Origin: Bog-473 sp963726005
Lineage (GTDB): Bacteria; Actinomycetota; Acidimicrobiia; Acidimicrobiales; RAAP-2
DNA length: 64,000 nucleotides
Direction: 5' to 3'
Assembly (NCBI GenBank): GCA_963726005.1
Contig: CAVSAT010000008.1
Span: forward strand, 165,429 to 229,428
Shown here: piece by piece, positions 9,176 to 17,294 of the stretch
Numbering within the stretch: position 1 is the first letter of the stretch
How the letters are laid out: every line of letters begins with the position of its first letter
Position numbers and translations under genes: made by a program
The notes under the pieces: model-generated
The model's input: only the letters and a program-made list of their open reading frames with translations
Databases searched by the model: none
Told to the model about the DNA's origin: nothing

Positions 9176-9636
9176 TGCCCGTTGTGTCGGCCTAAAAACT
9201 TATTGCGCACCACCATGCCCGGTCTGACATGGGGAACATAACCGGGGATTTCACGGAAACCTCGGCTACCTGAGGATGAGACTGCCGACGCCGCCCACCA
9301 CGAGGGTGACCCCAAGACGCCGAACAGTCGTCCGAACACGACGCTCCCGGACGCACCGACGTCCGGAGCTGCCACTCGCCCTGGAAGCAGCGGTCTGAGA
9401 TATTGATGGAAAGTTGTGCAGGTACCGGTCCGGTCGGCTCTATTCCTCCCTTCCTGCGCCGGTCAGGATTGCTGGACCGAGAGGGTGCCCGGGAGGTGGT
9501 TCTTCGTCGCATTGCCCGGGTGCTGATTATCCCCTCAAGACAGCTGATTATCCCCTCAAGACAGAGGTGAAGGGCGCCCACATCGCCCGAACACTCCTCA
9601 AGGTAATTTCGCAAGGTGAGAGATAGATTGAGTTAA
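9176..9636. other. Intergenic stretch with a short tandem repeat
   Basis: No supported gene. The antisense frame across 9192-9614 is low-complexity and includes the translated tandem repeat, so I do not call it. Confidence 0.5.
9522..9563 (+). repeat. 21-bp perfect tandem duplication
   Basis: Two identical 21-base copies, 9522-9542 and 9543-9563, each containing GATTATCCCCTCAAGACA. They are in intergenic DNA about 75 bases upstream of the small coiled-coil ORF. Two copies without spacers do not make a CRISPR array. Confidence 0.9.
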
Positions 9637-9855
9637 ATGGGCGAACTCACGGATGAAATCGCCAAGCAAGCGGAGTTGGTCGATCAGAAGCTCAATCATG
9701 CCGATTTGTCCCTCCAACAAGCGAGAACTGTCGCCGAACTCGCGTACGCAGTCTCAGTCCAATGCCGTGCGCTCGAAGCGCTAGTCGCTCGGCTCGAACA
9801 GCTGGAGAAGAAGGTCAAAAAGTCGCAAAAGAAGGCTGACGAGGCGCAGAAGTAG
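9637..9855 (+). CDS. Small coiled-coil protein, unknown
   Basis: 72 residues, rich in Glu, Lys, Ala and Leu. It has heptad-like spacing through most of its length and a basic/acidic tail (EKKVKKSQKKADEAQK). The ATG at 9637 has a purine-rich AAGGTGAGAG upstream. No membrane segment or signal is present. It is a plausible soluble oligomerising helix protein; the family is not recognised. Base composition is lower in GC than neighbouring genes, like the rest of the 8-10 kb patch. Confidence 0.55.
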   Translation: MGELTDEIAKQAELVDQKLNHADLSLQQARTVAELAYAVSVQCRALEALVARLEQLEKKVKKSQKKADEAQK

Positions 9856-10126
9856 GCCGAGCAAATGGGCGCGAGCCGCCCACAGCTGCCCTACGAACCT
9901 TTTTCCTCTTGACATCGTTCGGACTCGCCACCATGACCTGACGCGTTTCGAGCGCGGGGAGTCGAGCCTGCGAAACGCCGGTCGAAAGTGGAGCCAACGC
10001 CGGGAATTTACCGTTCGCCCTGAAAGTGGCTGCCTCGGGTAATCCCCGAAAGTCGGGAGGGTGGGGCCACCGAAACCGGCCGAATCCCCTTCCAACTCCT
10101 TTCAGCGTGTGCGATACCCAGCAGCA
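9856..10126. other. Gap before the repeat remnant
   Basis: No gene, RNA or repeat recognised. Confidence 0.5.
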
Positions 10127-10208
10127 GGGTGGTCGAGATCACCGTGGCCGGATTTCCGGCGCCGTGTCGAAGGCGCGGCAAGCGCGCTCAACGGAGCCGG
10201 GCGACGGC
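10127..10208 (+). repeat. Diverged direct repeat of the SRPBCC gene 3' end
   Basis: 10127-10170 aligns with 5073-5115 (the last codons of the SRPBCC gene, VVEATVAGF) with only a few substitutions and one extra A at 10152. Similarity resumes through CTCAACGGAG, which is at 5129-5138 and again at 10188-10197, the latter covering the stop codon of the neighbouring UbiA-like gene. The two copies are about 5.05 kb apart in the same orientation. Confidence 0.75.
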
Positions 10209-10974
10209 GAGCGCGGCGGCCAGCAGGATCACCGCCCACGCCATGGCACGCAGCGCGTGCTCCAGCGGGGCCAGCAGCGCCGGCCGGTCGATCGCCTGTT
10301 TCGTGCCGTCGGAGAGGGTCACGACCCCGGCGACGTCGACGGCCCGCCGGCGGAGCATCCGGGCGGGGGTGCTCAGCACCCGCTGCGCCAGCGACAGGAG
10401 CAGCGCTCCCAGCGCCGCCACCGCGGCCGCCAGCGCCAAGGTCCCGGTCTGGGCCACATACGCGGTCAGCACGGGGAATGCGCCCCAGCTCGCGGCGAAC
10501 CCGACGTCGTTGTGGATGATCCCCCCGAGGACCTCGAAGTTGTACCCGACCACGAGCACCGGGCCCGAGCACGAGGAACGGGACCAGGACCCATCCGACC
10601 TGGACGACTCCGGCCACACCGAACACGAGGGCACCCGCGAGCCCCACGACGGCCGCGCCGACGAGGGCGGGCACCGGGATCTGCGTGCGCAGCGGCCGGC
10701 CATGCAGCTCGTCGAGCGCGTGCGCCGCGACCCCGACCGCGAGGAAGAAGGCGAGGAGCGTGGCGACCAGTCGCGTCGTGTTGACGACCGGCGCCAAGCA
10801 CGCGCCGATGACGACGTAGGCCAGGTGCCATGCCGTGTAGGGCGGGTGGAGCAGGGTCCACCAGTCCCGCCAGCCGCCGGGGCGCGCCGCATAGTAGGCC
10901 GGACGCTCCTGGGACGGCGGGTCCCCGCGTGCGGCGTCATCCACCGCGGCGACGCCCCCACATGACGAGCCCAC
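10188..10974 (-). CDS. UbiA-like polytopic membrane protein, one frameshift
   Basis: A multi-helix membrane protein of about 260 residues once one base is removed from the GGGCCC at 10561-10566; the corrected join reads LVLGPVLVVGYNFEVLGG. Eight or so hydrophobic segments are present. HALDELHGRP in the first third and a WGAFPVLTAYV segment later resemble the placement of polar loops in UbiA-superfamily prenyltransferases. However, the classical NDxxDxxxD is not present, so the assignment is tentative. It overlaps the 3' end of the methyltransferase gene by 38 bases, so the two are co-transcribed. The position beside a geranylgeranyl-reductase-type enzyme fits isoprenoid lipid or quinone modification. 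Confidence 0.5.
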
Positions 10975-11671
10975 CGCCGAGGCTCATCCGCCGCACGCCG
11001 ACGTCGACGAGCCCGGCCCTGGACCACGCCTCGACCGTCCAGTCGAGCGGATAGCGCCGGTAGTGCGCCGAGATGTTGGGTCCGAGGAACCGGCCCACCG
11101 TGAACCATTCCCTGCCCCCAGTGAGGAGCCCGCCGACAGGGAGGATCAGCCTGGTGTAGCCCCACCACCAGAACCGCCAGAAGCGGCTCTGCGGGAGCAG
11201 GAACTCCAGGTTCGCCACCACCCCTCCGGGCTTCACCACCCGGGCCAGCTCGCGCAGCGTCGCCTCGGGATCGTCGACGTAGCGCAGCAGGTAGGTGAAT
11301 GTGAGTGCGTCGAAGGTCGCGTCCGGGAAGGGCAGCTGCTCGCCGCGCCCGGCGATCAAGCGGACCCGGTCTCCCATGGCCCGCTCGGCCACGTTGCGCT
11401 GGCCCTGGCGCAGCATCTCGATGGTCAGGTCGACCCCGACCACATCGGCACGCGTGCGTTCGGCGAGCTGCAGGGAGACCCCGCCCGGCCCGCAGGCCAC
11501 GTCGAGCACCAGCGCCGGGTGCTCCGGCACGATGTGGTCGATCATGGCGCGACGCCACCGGCCGTTCTGGCCCATGGACAACACCTCGGCCAGCCGGTCG
11601 TAACGCGCCGGGAGGGGGGTGAACAGGCGCTGGGCGAACCGGTTGAGGTCGTTCGGCGCCCGGGTCTCCAT
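10937..11671 (-). CDS. UbiE/MenG-like SAM methyltransferase
   Basis: A 244-residue class I methyltransferase. Motif I is VLDVACGPGGVSLQLA (about 53-68). The acidic ribose-binding end of strand 2 is VVGVDLTIEML. Motif II/III lies around FPDATFDALTFTYLLRYV, and the downstream VVKPGGVVANLEFL fits motif IV. The overall pattern (RFAQRLFTPLPARYDRLAEVLSMG at the start) is that of the UbiE/COQ5 group that methylates quinone precursors, but related enzymes act on other isoprenoids. It is co-directional and overlapping with the UbiA-like membrane gene, and divergent from the FAD-dependent reductase. The substrate is unproven. Confidence 0.75.
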   Translation of the reverse strand: METRAPNDLNRFAQRLFTPLPARYDRLAEVLSMGQNGRWRRAMIDHIVPEHPALVLDVACGPGGVSLQLAERTRADVVGVDLTIEMLRQGQRNVAERAMGDRVRLIAGRGEQLPFPDATFDALTFTYLLRYVDDPEATLRELARVVKPGGVVANLEFLLPQSRFWRFWWWGYTRLILPVGGLLTGGREWFTVGRFLGPNISAHYRRYPLDWTVEAWSRAGLVDVGVRRMSLGGGLVMWGRRRGG

Positions 11672-11730
11672 TCCGCCTCCTCAGGTGTGAGGATCTCACC
11701 GTAGACGGTCGACGTTCGAAGGGAGCCGAC

Positions 11731-12999
11731 GTGAGTGCGAGGCGATTGGACGCGCTCGTCGTCGGGGCCGGCCCGGCGGGGAGCACCGCCGCTCTCGTGC
11801 TCGCCCGCGCCGGGGCCCGGGTCGGCCTCCTGGACAAGGCGCGCTTCCCGCGGGACAAGGCGTGCGGGGACCTCATCGGGCCGCGGGGACTGCAGGTGCT
11901 CGCCGACCTCGAGGTGCCCGAGCCCCCCGGGCTCGACGTCGGCGACATGCTCGTCGTCGGGCCGACCGACCACAGGGTCGTCCTCCCGTGCTTCGACGGG
12001 GCCACCTACCCGGGGCGTGCGCGCGCCGTCACCAGGACCGTGTTCGACGATGCGCTGCGCACCGCCGCGCTCGAGGCCGGCGCCGAACCCGTCGAGGGCC
12101 GCGCCGACCTCCCCCTCTGGACCGATGCGGGACTCGACGGCTTCGTTCTGGACGGGGGCGTCGCTCTGCACGCTGACTTCGTCATCGGGGCCGACGGTGC
12201 GACCAGCCACGTCGCGCAGGTCGCCTCGCTCGTGGAGGAGGCACGCGTCCTGTGGGGGTTCGCGGTGCGGTGCTACGTCGACCAGCACGTCGACCTACCG
12301 GCCATCGCGCTGTGGGAACAGGAGCGCTGGCGCGCGTTTCCCGGTTACGGCTGGATCTTCCCCGGCCCAGACGGAGGTGCCAACCTCGGCATCGGCGTGG
12401 GGACTCTGGCCGATCGCCGGGCCGGCGCGGCCGCGGTGCAACGGCTCCCCGCCTTCGTCGAGCATCTCGTGCGGCTCGGGCTCCTCGACCGGGCGGCGGC
12501 GTCGCCGCTCCCGCGCCGGTTGGGCGGCTGGCTCAAGATGGGCATGGTGGGGACGATGCCCGCCGCCGGGCGCGTGCTGTTGGTCGGAGACGCCGCCGGG
12601 CTGGTCAACCCACTCCAAGGTGAGGGCATCGCGCCGGCCATGACCAGCGCCCGCGCAGCCGCTGGTGCCATCCTGGCCGCGCCCGGCTCCGCCGCGGCGA
12701 ACTACCGCGGCGCCCTCGCCCGGTCGCACCTGCCCTACCAGCGCGTGGCCGCCACCGGCCACGCGGCGCTGGTCGGCCGGCCGCGTGCGGTCGCCGCGGT
12801 CGGGCGTGTGCTGACGGCGCCCGGGATCGGCCGGGCCGTCGCCGGTGGGTGGGGCATCTTCTGGAACGAGCTCCTCGTCGGGGCGGCGCCCGGGAGGGCC
12901 CGGCGGATCGCCGCCGCCTCGACGTGGGTCGGCCGCGCCGCCACCCGGACCAGCAGCGTCGCGCGGTGGTTCCGGAAGCTCGCCGACGATGCGGATTGA
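11731..12999 (+). CDS. Geranylgeranyl reductase family FAD oxidoreductase
   Basis: A 422-residue FAD-dependent enzyme of the geranylgeranyl-reductase/PHBH-like group, which saturates isoprenoid double bonds or hydroxylates aromatics. The Rossmann GxGxxG is VVGAGPAGSTAAL (about 10-22). RFPRDKACGD is the family-typical segment around residues 38-47. The FAD ribityl motif is GDAAGLVNPLQGEGIAPAM (about 287-305). The GTG start at 11731 has GGGAG just upstream. It is divergent from the methyltransferase/UbiA-like pair, and the trio suggests tailoring of a quinone or polyprenyl lipid. Confidence 0.8.
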   Translation: MSARRLDALVVGAGPAGSTAALVLARAGARVGLLDKARFPRDKACGDLIGPRGLQVLADLEVPEPPGLDVGDMLVVGPTDHRVVLPCFDGATYPGRARAVTRTVFDDALRTAALEAGAEPVEGRADLPLWTDAGLDGFVLDGGVALHADFVIGADGATSHVAQVASLVEEARVLWGFAVRCYVDQHVDLPAIALWEQERWRAFPGYGWIFPGPDGGANLGIGVGTLADRRAGAAAVQRLPAFVEHLVRLGLLDRAAASPLPRRLGGWLKMGMVGTMPAAGRVLLVGDAAGLVNPLQGEGIAPAMTSARAAAGAILAAPGSAAANYRGALARSHLPYQRVAATGHAALVGRPRAVAAVGRVLTAPGIGRAVAGGWGIFWNELLVGAAPGRARRIAAASTWVGRAATRTSSVARWFRKLADDAD

Positions 13000-13073
13000 G
13001 CAGGGAGCCCTCCCTCCCCTACCTTGACGGACGCCGCAACAACCGCACGAGGCGCGGGAAAGGTGGAACGCAG

Positions 13074-13769
13074 ATGAGCGAGCCCGCTGGTCCGCCGCAA
13101 CCGCTCCTGGTGTCCTTCGGCGCGCTGACCGTGGTGAGCGGCTTCGTCGACGCGGTGAGCTACCTCGGCCTCGGACACGTCTTCACCGCCAACATGACCG
13201 GCAACGTCGTGCTCATCGGCTTCGCCGTCGCCGGTGCACCGGGCTTCTCCATTCCGGCGAGTCTCTGCGCGCTCGGGACCTTTCTGGCCGGCGCGGTCGT
13301 CGGCGGCCGTCTCGCACGTCACGTCAGCCCGGCACGGACGCTGCTCCTCGTCGCCCTGACGTTCGAAGCGACCTTCACGGCCGTCGCCGCGGTCGTGACC
13401 GCCGCCGTCGGGGCCGTCGCCATCGGCTCGGGCTGGCCGCGCTTCACCGTGATCGCCCTCCTCGCCTTCGCCATGGGCATCCGGAACGCCGCGGTGCGCC
13501 ACTTCGGCGTGGCCGACATGACGACGACCGTCCTGACCATGACGCTGACCGGGCTGGCCTCGGATTCGTCGCTCGCCGGCGGCACCAACCCGAACTCGGC
13601 GCGCCGGATCGCCTCGGCGCTCTGCATGTTCGGGGGTGCGCTGGCCGGAGCGGCGCTCGTGATCCACGTGCATCCCGCCTGGGCGCTCGGCCTCGCGGCC
13701 GGGATCGTGGTGTGCACCGCGCTGTACTTCGCCCGGGAGGCGCCCCTCGAGTTGGGCATCGCCAAATAG
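13074..13769 (+). CDS. DUF1275 (YoaK-like) membrane protein
   Basis: 231 residues, with about six membrane helices. The family signature at the N-terminus is GFVDAVSYLGLGHVFTANMTGN, about residues 23-44, followed by a GxxxG-rich helix pair and the mid-protein GIRNAAVRHFGVADMTTT, which matches the conserved G(I/M)QNA segment. DUF1275 proteins are uncharacterised inner-membrane proteins. The ATG at 13074 has AAAGGTGGAA upstream. It stands alone between the reductase gene and the convergent NUDIX gene. Confidence 0.88.
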   Translation: MSEPAGPPQPLLVSFGALTVVSGFVDAVSYLGLGHVFTANMTGNVVLIGFAVAGAPGFSIPASLCALGTFLAGAVVGGRLARHVSPARTLLLVALTFEATFTAVAAVVTAAVGAVAIGSGWPRFTVIALLAFAMGIRNAAVRHFGVADMTTTVLTMTLTGLASDSSLAGGTNPNSARRIASALCMFGGALAGAALVIHVHPAWALGLAAGIVVCTALYFAREAPLELGIAK

Positions 13770-13797
13770 CCGCGCGCCGGCGCTCGTGCGGCCGGGG

Positions 13798-14274
13798 TCA
13801 GCGCGGGCGCCCGTTCTCGAGGTAGAGGCACTCGCCGCGGCCGCGCAACTGGAGGGCCGCGCCGACACGGCGCCGGAGCGGGCCGCTCAGCAGGTCCAGC
13901 GCCTCTGCCGGCTCGACCAGTCGCTGCTCGGAGAGCTCCTCTTCCTGCAGGACGATCGACCGCAGCGTCGCCTCGGGCAGGCTCCCGCAGTCGAAGAGGA
14001 AGCGCAGCCCGCCCGGCTTGGCGGGCCGCGGGCGCAGGAAGTCGACCGCCACGAGGTCGCCGCGCTCGACGACGAGACCGACCTCTTCGTGGACCTCGCG
14101 CCGGCAGGCCTCCCAGGGGGTCTCGCCGTCCGCCTCCATGATCCCTCCCGGGATGGTCCAGTGCGCCTTGTAGGTGGGGTTGACGACGAGGAGCCGGCCG
14201 GCGTCGTCGAAGATCAGCGCCCCCGCCGACGCCGGGATGCGCGGCAGGACGAAGGGCAGCGCATCCCCGGTCAC
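13798..14274 (-). CDS. NUDIX hydrolase
   Basis: 158 residues. A complete Nudix box (G-x5-E-x7-REVHEEVG) spans about residues 44-66 and supplies the catalytic glutamates and metal ligands. It hydrolyses nucleoside-diphosphate-linked substrates; the specificity cannot be read. The preceding HWTIPGG strand is canonical. It overlaps the sulfatase stop by 4 bases (14271-14274), so it is translationally coupled downstream of that gene. Confidence 0.88.
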   Translation of the reverse strand: MTGDALPFVLPRIPASAGALIFDDAGRLLVVNPTYKAHWTIPGGIMEADGETPWEACRREVHEEVGLVVERGDLVAVDFLRPRPAKPGGLRFLFDCGSLPEATLRSIVLQEEELSEQRLVEPAEALDLLSGPLRRRVGAALQLRGRGECLYLENGRPR

Positions 14275-15917
14275 ACCACGCCCAGCCGCAGCAACTGCTC
14301 CGCTGGCGCCTCGACTGTGTGCAAGGCGACGCGCAGCATCTCGACCATGTCAGCCTCGGCCGCCGTCCCGGTGATGTTCTCGGCCTCGTCGGGGTCCTTC
14401 GACAGGTCGAAGAGGAAGTGCGCGTCGATGGCGTTGCGCCCAACCCAGAACGGGAGACGATCGCCCGGCGCGAAGGGTTGCACGATGACCGGGATCTCCG
14501 ATCCGGGCATGAAGTCCAGGCGGGCCCGGTGATCGGGCGGGGGCAGGCGGACCGCGTCCTCGAAGCCGTGCACCGGCATCGTCGACCAACGGTTGGACCA
14601 CATGGAGAGGGGGAAGTTGTCCCGGGCAGCGCCCCGGGCGTACTTATGGCGGCCGTCGGTCACCTGCACCCAATTCCCGTAGACGCCGCCGAGGGCCCAC
14701 GGCCGGACGTCCGCTACCTCCCCGGTCACAAGGGGGACCAGCGACGTTCCGTGCCCGTTGCCTGCGCGCCCGACGCCGAAAACGTCGGCGATGGTTGCGT
14801 AGATGTCGACGTTGGTCGTGAGGGCGGCGCACTCCGTCCCGCCTGCGACGCCGGGCCAGTGCACCAGGAGGGGGATGTGGCCGAGCGGCTCGTACTGCAT
14901 GACGCCGGGCTTGCCCCAGATGTCCTTCTCCCCGAGGTAATGGCCGTGATCAGTGCAGACGACAACCGCCGTGGTGTCCCACAGCCCGCGATCGGAGAGG
15001 GCCGCGAAGACCTCGCCCACCCAGTGGTCGATCATGCTGAGCTTGGCGCCGTAGTTGGCCCGGATCTGCCGGCCCTCGCGCTCGCTCAGCCTCCCCTGGG
15101 CCACCGCGTCGACGTCGTACGGAGGCCAGATGAGGATCTCGCCGTCCCAGTCGGGGTCATAGGTCCCGAGCCACGGCTCGGGCGTGTCGAACGGTTCGTG
15201 CGGATCGAACTCGTCCACGAACAACAGAAAGGGCGAATCGTCCGGGGCGCCGCGGCGCAGCCAGTCCGCTGCGGCCCGCATCGTCCGGGGGCCGGGAAAG
15301 TCCTCCTCGGCCCGGAAGAAAGTGCGCGACCGGTCGTAGGGCCGTTCGCCCGCGTGGAGGCCCATCCGCTCCCAGTACCACCCGCCGTCGCGGGCGGGCA
15401 GCGCGGGCGCGCCGATGTAGCTGGGATCGCGATACGTCCGCCACGGGTCGCCCTCGTGGCCGCGGACGTAGTCCCAGGCCGTGAAGTCGGCGTGGTAGTT
15501 CTCGCCTCCCACCTCGAAGAGGTGCGGGTGGTCCGAAACGAGCTGTGTGGTGACGCCGGCACGGCGCAGGAGCGCGGTGACGGGCTCCTCCCAGATCTCG
15601 ATAGAGCCCCAGGGCCGCCACAGGAAATCGAGCGTCCCGCAGAGAATGTCGTGGCGCGCCGGCATACAGGGCAACGAGCCCGTGACGTGCGAGGTGAACT
15701 GCACCGCACGCTCGCGGGCAAAGCGGTCGAGGTTGGGCGTGTCGAACTCCGACCCGCCGTAGCTCCCGAGCATGTGCCGGTTGAGGCTGTCGAGAAGGAG
15801 CACCACCACGTTGCGCACGGGGGCGGGTCCGGCATCGCCCGTTCCCGACGAACCGGCACCGGAGCGTGCGACCACCGGGTCATGGTAGAGGCGATGGCGG
15901 CCCCGGTTCGGGTTCAA
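14271..15917 (-). CDS. Sulfatase (type I, formylglycine-dependent)
   Basis: 548 residues of the alkaline-phosphatase-superfamily sulfatases. N-terminal metal-binding strand: VVVLLLDSLNRHML (38-51). The formylglycine motif CMPAR at 84-88 follows the CxPxR consensus, so Cys84 should be converted post-translationally. The FVDEFDPHEPFD segment carries further active-site residues, and VVVCTDHGHYLGEKDIWGK supplies the DH/K metal and sulfate ligands. No signal peptide is evident, so it is probably cytoplasmic. The substrate is unknown. Its ATG lies 3 bases from the SCO6880-type stop at 15921, exactly where the VirB4 ATPase gene would be expected. Confidence 0.88.
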   Translation of the reverse strand: MNPNRGRHRLYHDPVVARSGAGSSGTGDAGPAPVRNVVVLLLDSLNRHMLGSYGGSEFDTPNLDRFARERAVQFTSHVTGSLPCMPARHDILCGTLDFLWRPWGSIEIWEEPVTALLRRAGVTTQLVSDHPHLFEVGGENYHADFTAWDYVRGHEGDPWRTYRDPSYIGAPALPARDGGWYWERMGLHAGERPYDRSRTFFRAEEDFPGPRTMRAAADWLRRGAPDDSPFLLFVDEFDPHEPFDTPEPWLGTYDPDWDGEILIWPPYDVDAVAQGRLSEREGRQIRANYGAKLSMIDHWVGEVFAALSDRGLWDTTAVVVCTDHGHYLGEKDIWGKPGVMQYEPLGHIPLLVHWPGVAGGTECAALTTNVDIYATIADVFGVGRAGNGHGTSLVPLVTGEVADVRPWALGGVYGNWVQVTDGRHKYARGAARDNFPLSMWSNRWSTMPVHGFEDAVRLPPPDHRARLDFMPGSEIPVIVQPFAPGDRLPFWVGRNAIDAHFLFDLSKDPDEAENITGTAAEADMVEMLRVALHTVEAPAEQLLRLGVV

Positions 15918-15920
15918 TGC

Positions 15921-17294
15921 TCAGCGCAGCCCGCGGCACAGCGGGAGGGTGCAGGTGTAGGCGGCAGCCTGGTCGCCGTAGAGGCGGCGCAGCGCGAGCC
16001 GGCTCTGGCCGGCCGCGTGCTGCACGACTTCGCAGGCGGCAGCCAGCTCCTCCTCGCTGGGCGCCGAGATCGTGACGTAGCCCGAGTACCGGAACGAGGC
16101 ATGGCCCTCGGCGAGCTCAGCCTCGCGACGGGCTAGGACCTCGGACTCGCGGGCATGCCGGGCCGTCGAGACGAACCCGCCCCGACGGCGCAGCTCCGCG
16201 TCGGCCAGGTCGGCGGTCCTCGACGCCTCGACCTTGCGCACCGCGGTGTCGGGCCCGAGTGGCTCCATCACCAGCGAGAAGGCGGAGCGGGCCGAGCCCA
16301 ACAGGAGCGGGGCCAGGAAGTCGCTGCGCACCTCCACCCGCGGCCACTCCGCCACCCAGAACGTGGCGTGGACCATGCTGTCGACGCGGACCGCCGACCA
16401 GCTCTCCTCCATCGCCATGGGCCACGGGTCCATCGGCGCCGGCGCGTCGCCCCGCGAGGGGGCGTGCGCCTCGTAGGTGCGGAGCAGCTGATGGGCCAGG
16501 TCGTCGGCCGTGAGCAGCGACTCGACCTCGACATCGGCGTCGGTGAGGAGGCGGACCAGCGATCCCACCTCGCGGGCCAGGGTGGCGCACCCCACCTCGA
16601 CCGACCTGGTGAGGCGCACCTGGACCGCCAGGACGACGTCGTGCGCGCACGTGCGCGAGTCCATGTCGCTCAGCAGCGCCTCGTACGAGGCGGTGCAGGC
16701 GGAGGCCGCGCCGGGCACCGCCTCGGTGGTGGTGTACGACCGCACGCCCTGCCCGTCGTCGGGGAACGATGCCGCCACCCACTGCACCCGGTGCACCGGG
16801 GAGCCCTCGCGGGCGAACGAGGTGAGGACCGACGCCCACGCCCCCACGCGGCGGTCCTGCTCGTCCGCGCCGAGTAGGGCGAAGCCGCGACCGCGCAGCG
16901 AGAGGGCTGCGGTCAGGGTGCGCGCGCCGTGATCGTGCACGACTCCCATGTCGTGCCAGCCGGCCCGCAGCAGCCGCACCCCGCGCAGGGTGCCCATGCG
17001 CCGGGCGCCGTCCCGGCCGGCCCGCCGGGCGCCCCAGCACACGGCCACCGGGAGCCACTCGTCACCCGTCCGGCCCGACACGGGCACCGTCGCCAGCGCG
17101 CCGTAGAGGACGAGGATGCCAATGGCCGCCGCCACGCCGACCGCATTGGACTCCCAGCGGAGCACGAGCACGCCGAACAGCAGGCCGACCGCCACGGTGA
17201 CGATCTGGCCCGCGCGCCATCCGGCCAGCCCGCCGCCGCGCTCGCGGGGACCGAAGCGGTAGCGCGTCCCGCCGTCGCCGGACATCCCGCTCAC
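15921..17294 (-). CDS. SCO6880-family protein (VirB4 N-terminal-like T4SS component)
   Basis: 457 residues. Two membrane helices near the N-terminus (about 30-65; VTVAVGLLFGVLVLRW and VAAAIGILVLYGALATV) resemble a fused VirB3/PrgI-like anchor. They are followed by a long alpha/beta region resembling the non-ATPase N-terminal domain of VirB4. It ends AYTCTLPLCRGLR, the point at which VirB4 proteins continue into the ATPase domain. The function is assembly of the secretion channel together with the ATPase half encoded at 3320-4630. It overlaps the TrbL-like gene by 4 bases. Confidence 0.8.
   Translation of the reverse strand: MSGMSGDGGTRYRFGPRERGGGLAGWRAGQIVTVAVGLLFGVLVLRWESNAVGVAAAIGILVLYGALATVPVSGRTGDEWLPVAVCWGARRAGRDGARRMGTLRGVRLLRAGWHDMGVVHDHGARTLTAALSLRGRGFALLGADEQDRRVGAWASVLTSFAREGSPVHRVQWVAASFPDDGQGVRSYTTTEAVPGAASACTASYEALLSDMDSRTCAHDVVLAVQVRLTRSVEVGCATLAREVGSLVRLLTDADVEVESLLTADDLAHQLLRTYEAHAPSRGDAPAPMDPWPMAMEESWSAVRVDSMVHATFWVAEWPRVEVRSDFLAPLLLGSARSAFSLVMEPLGPDTAVRKVEASRTADLADAELRRRGGFVSTARHARESEVLARREAELAEGHASFRYSGYVTISAPSEEELAAACEVVQHAAGQSRLALRRLYGDQAAAYTCTLPLCRGLR

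Noticed and set aside
9522..9563. Possible CRISPR array
   Set aside because: Only two abutting identical 21-mers without spacers and no cas genes.
9192..9614. Minus-strand ORF of 140 codons
   Set aside because: No natural protein features and it includes the translated 21-bp tandem repeat; treated as chance.
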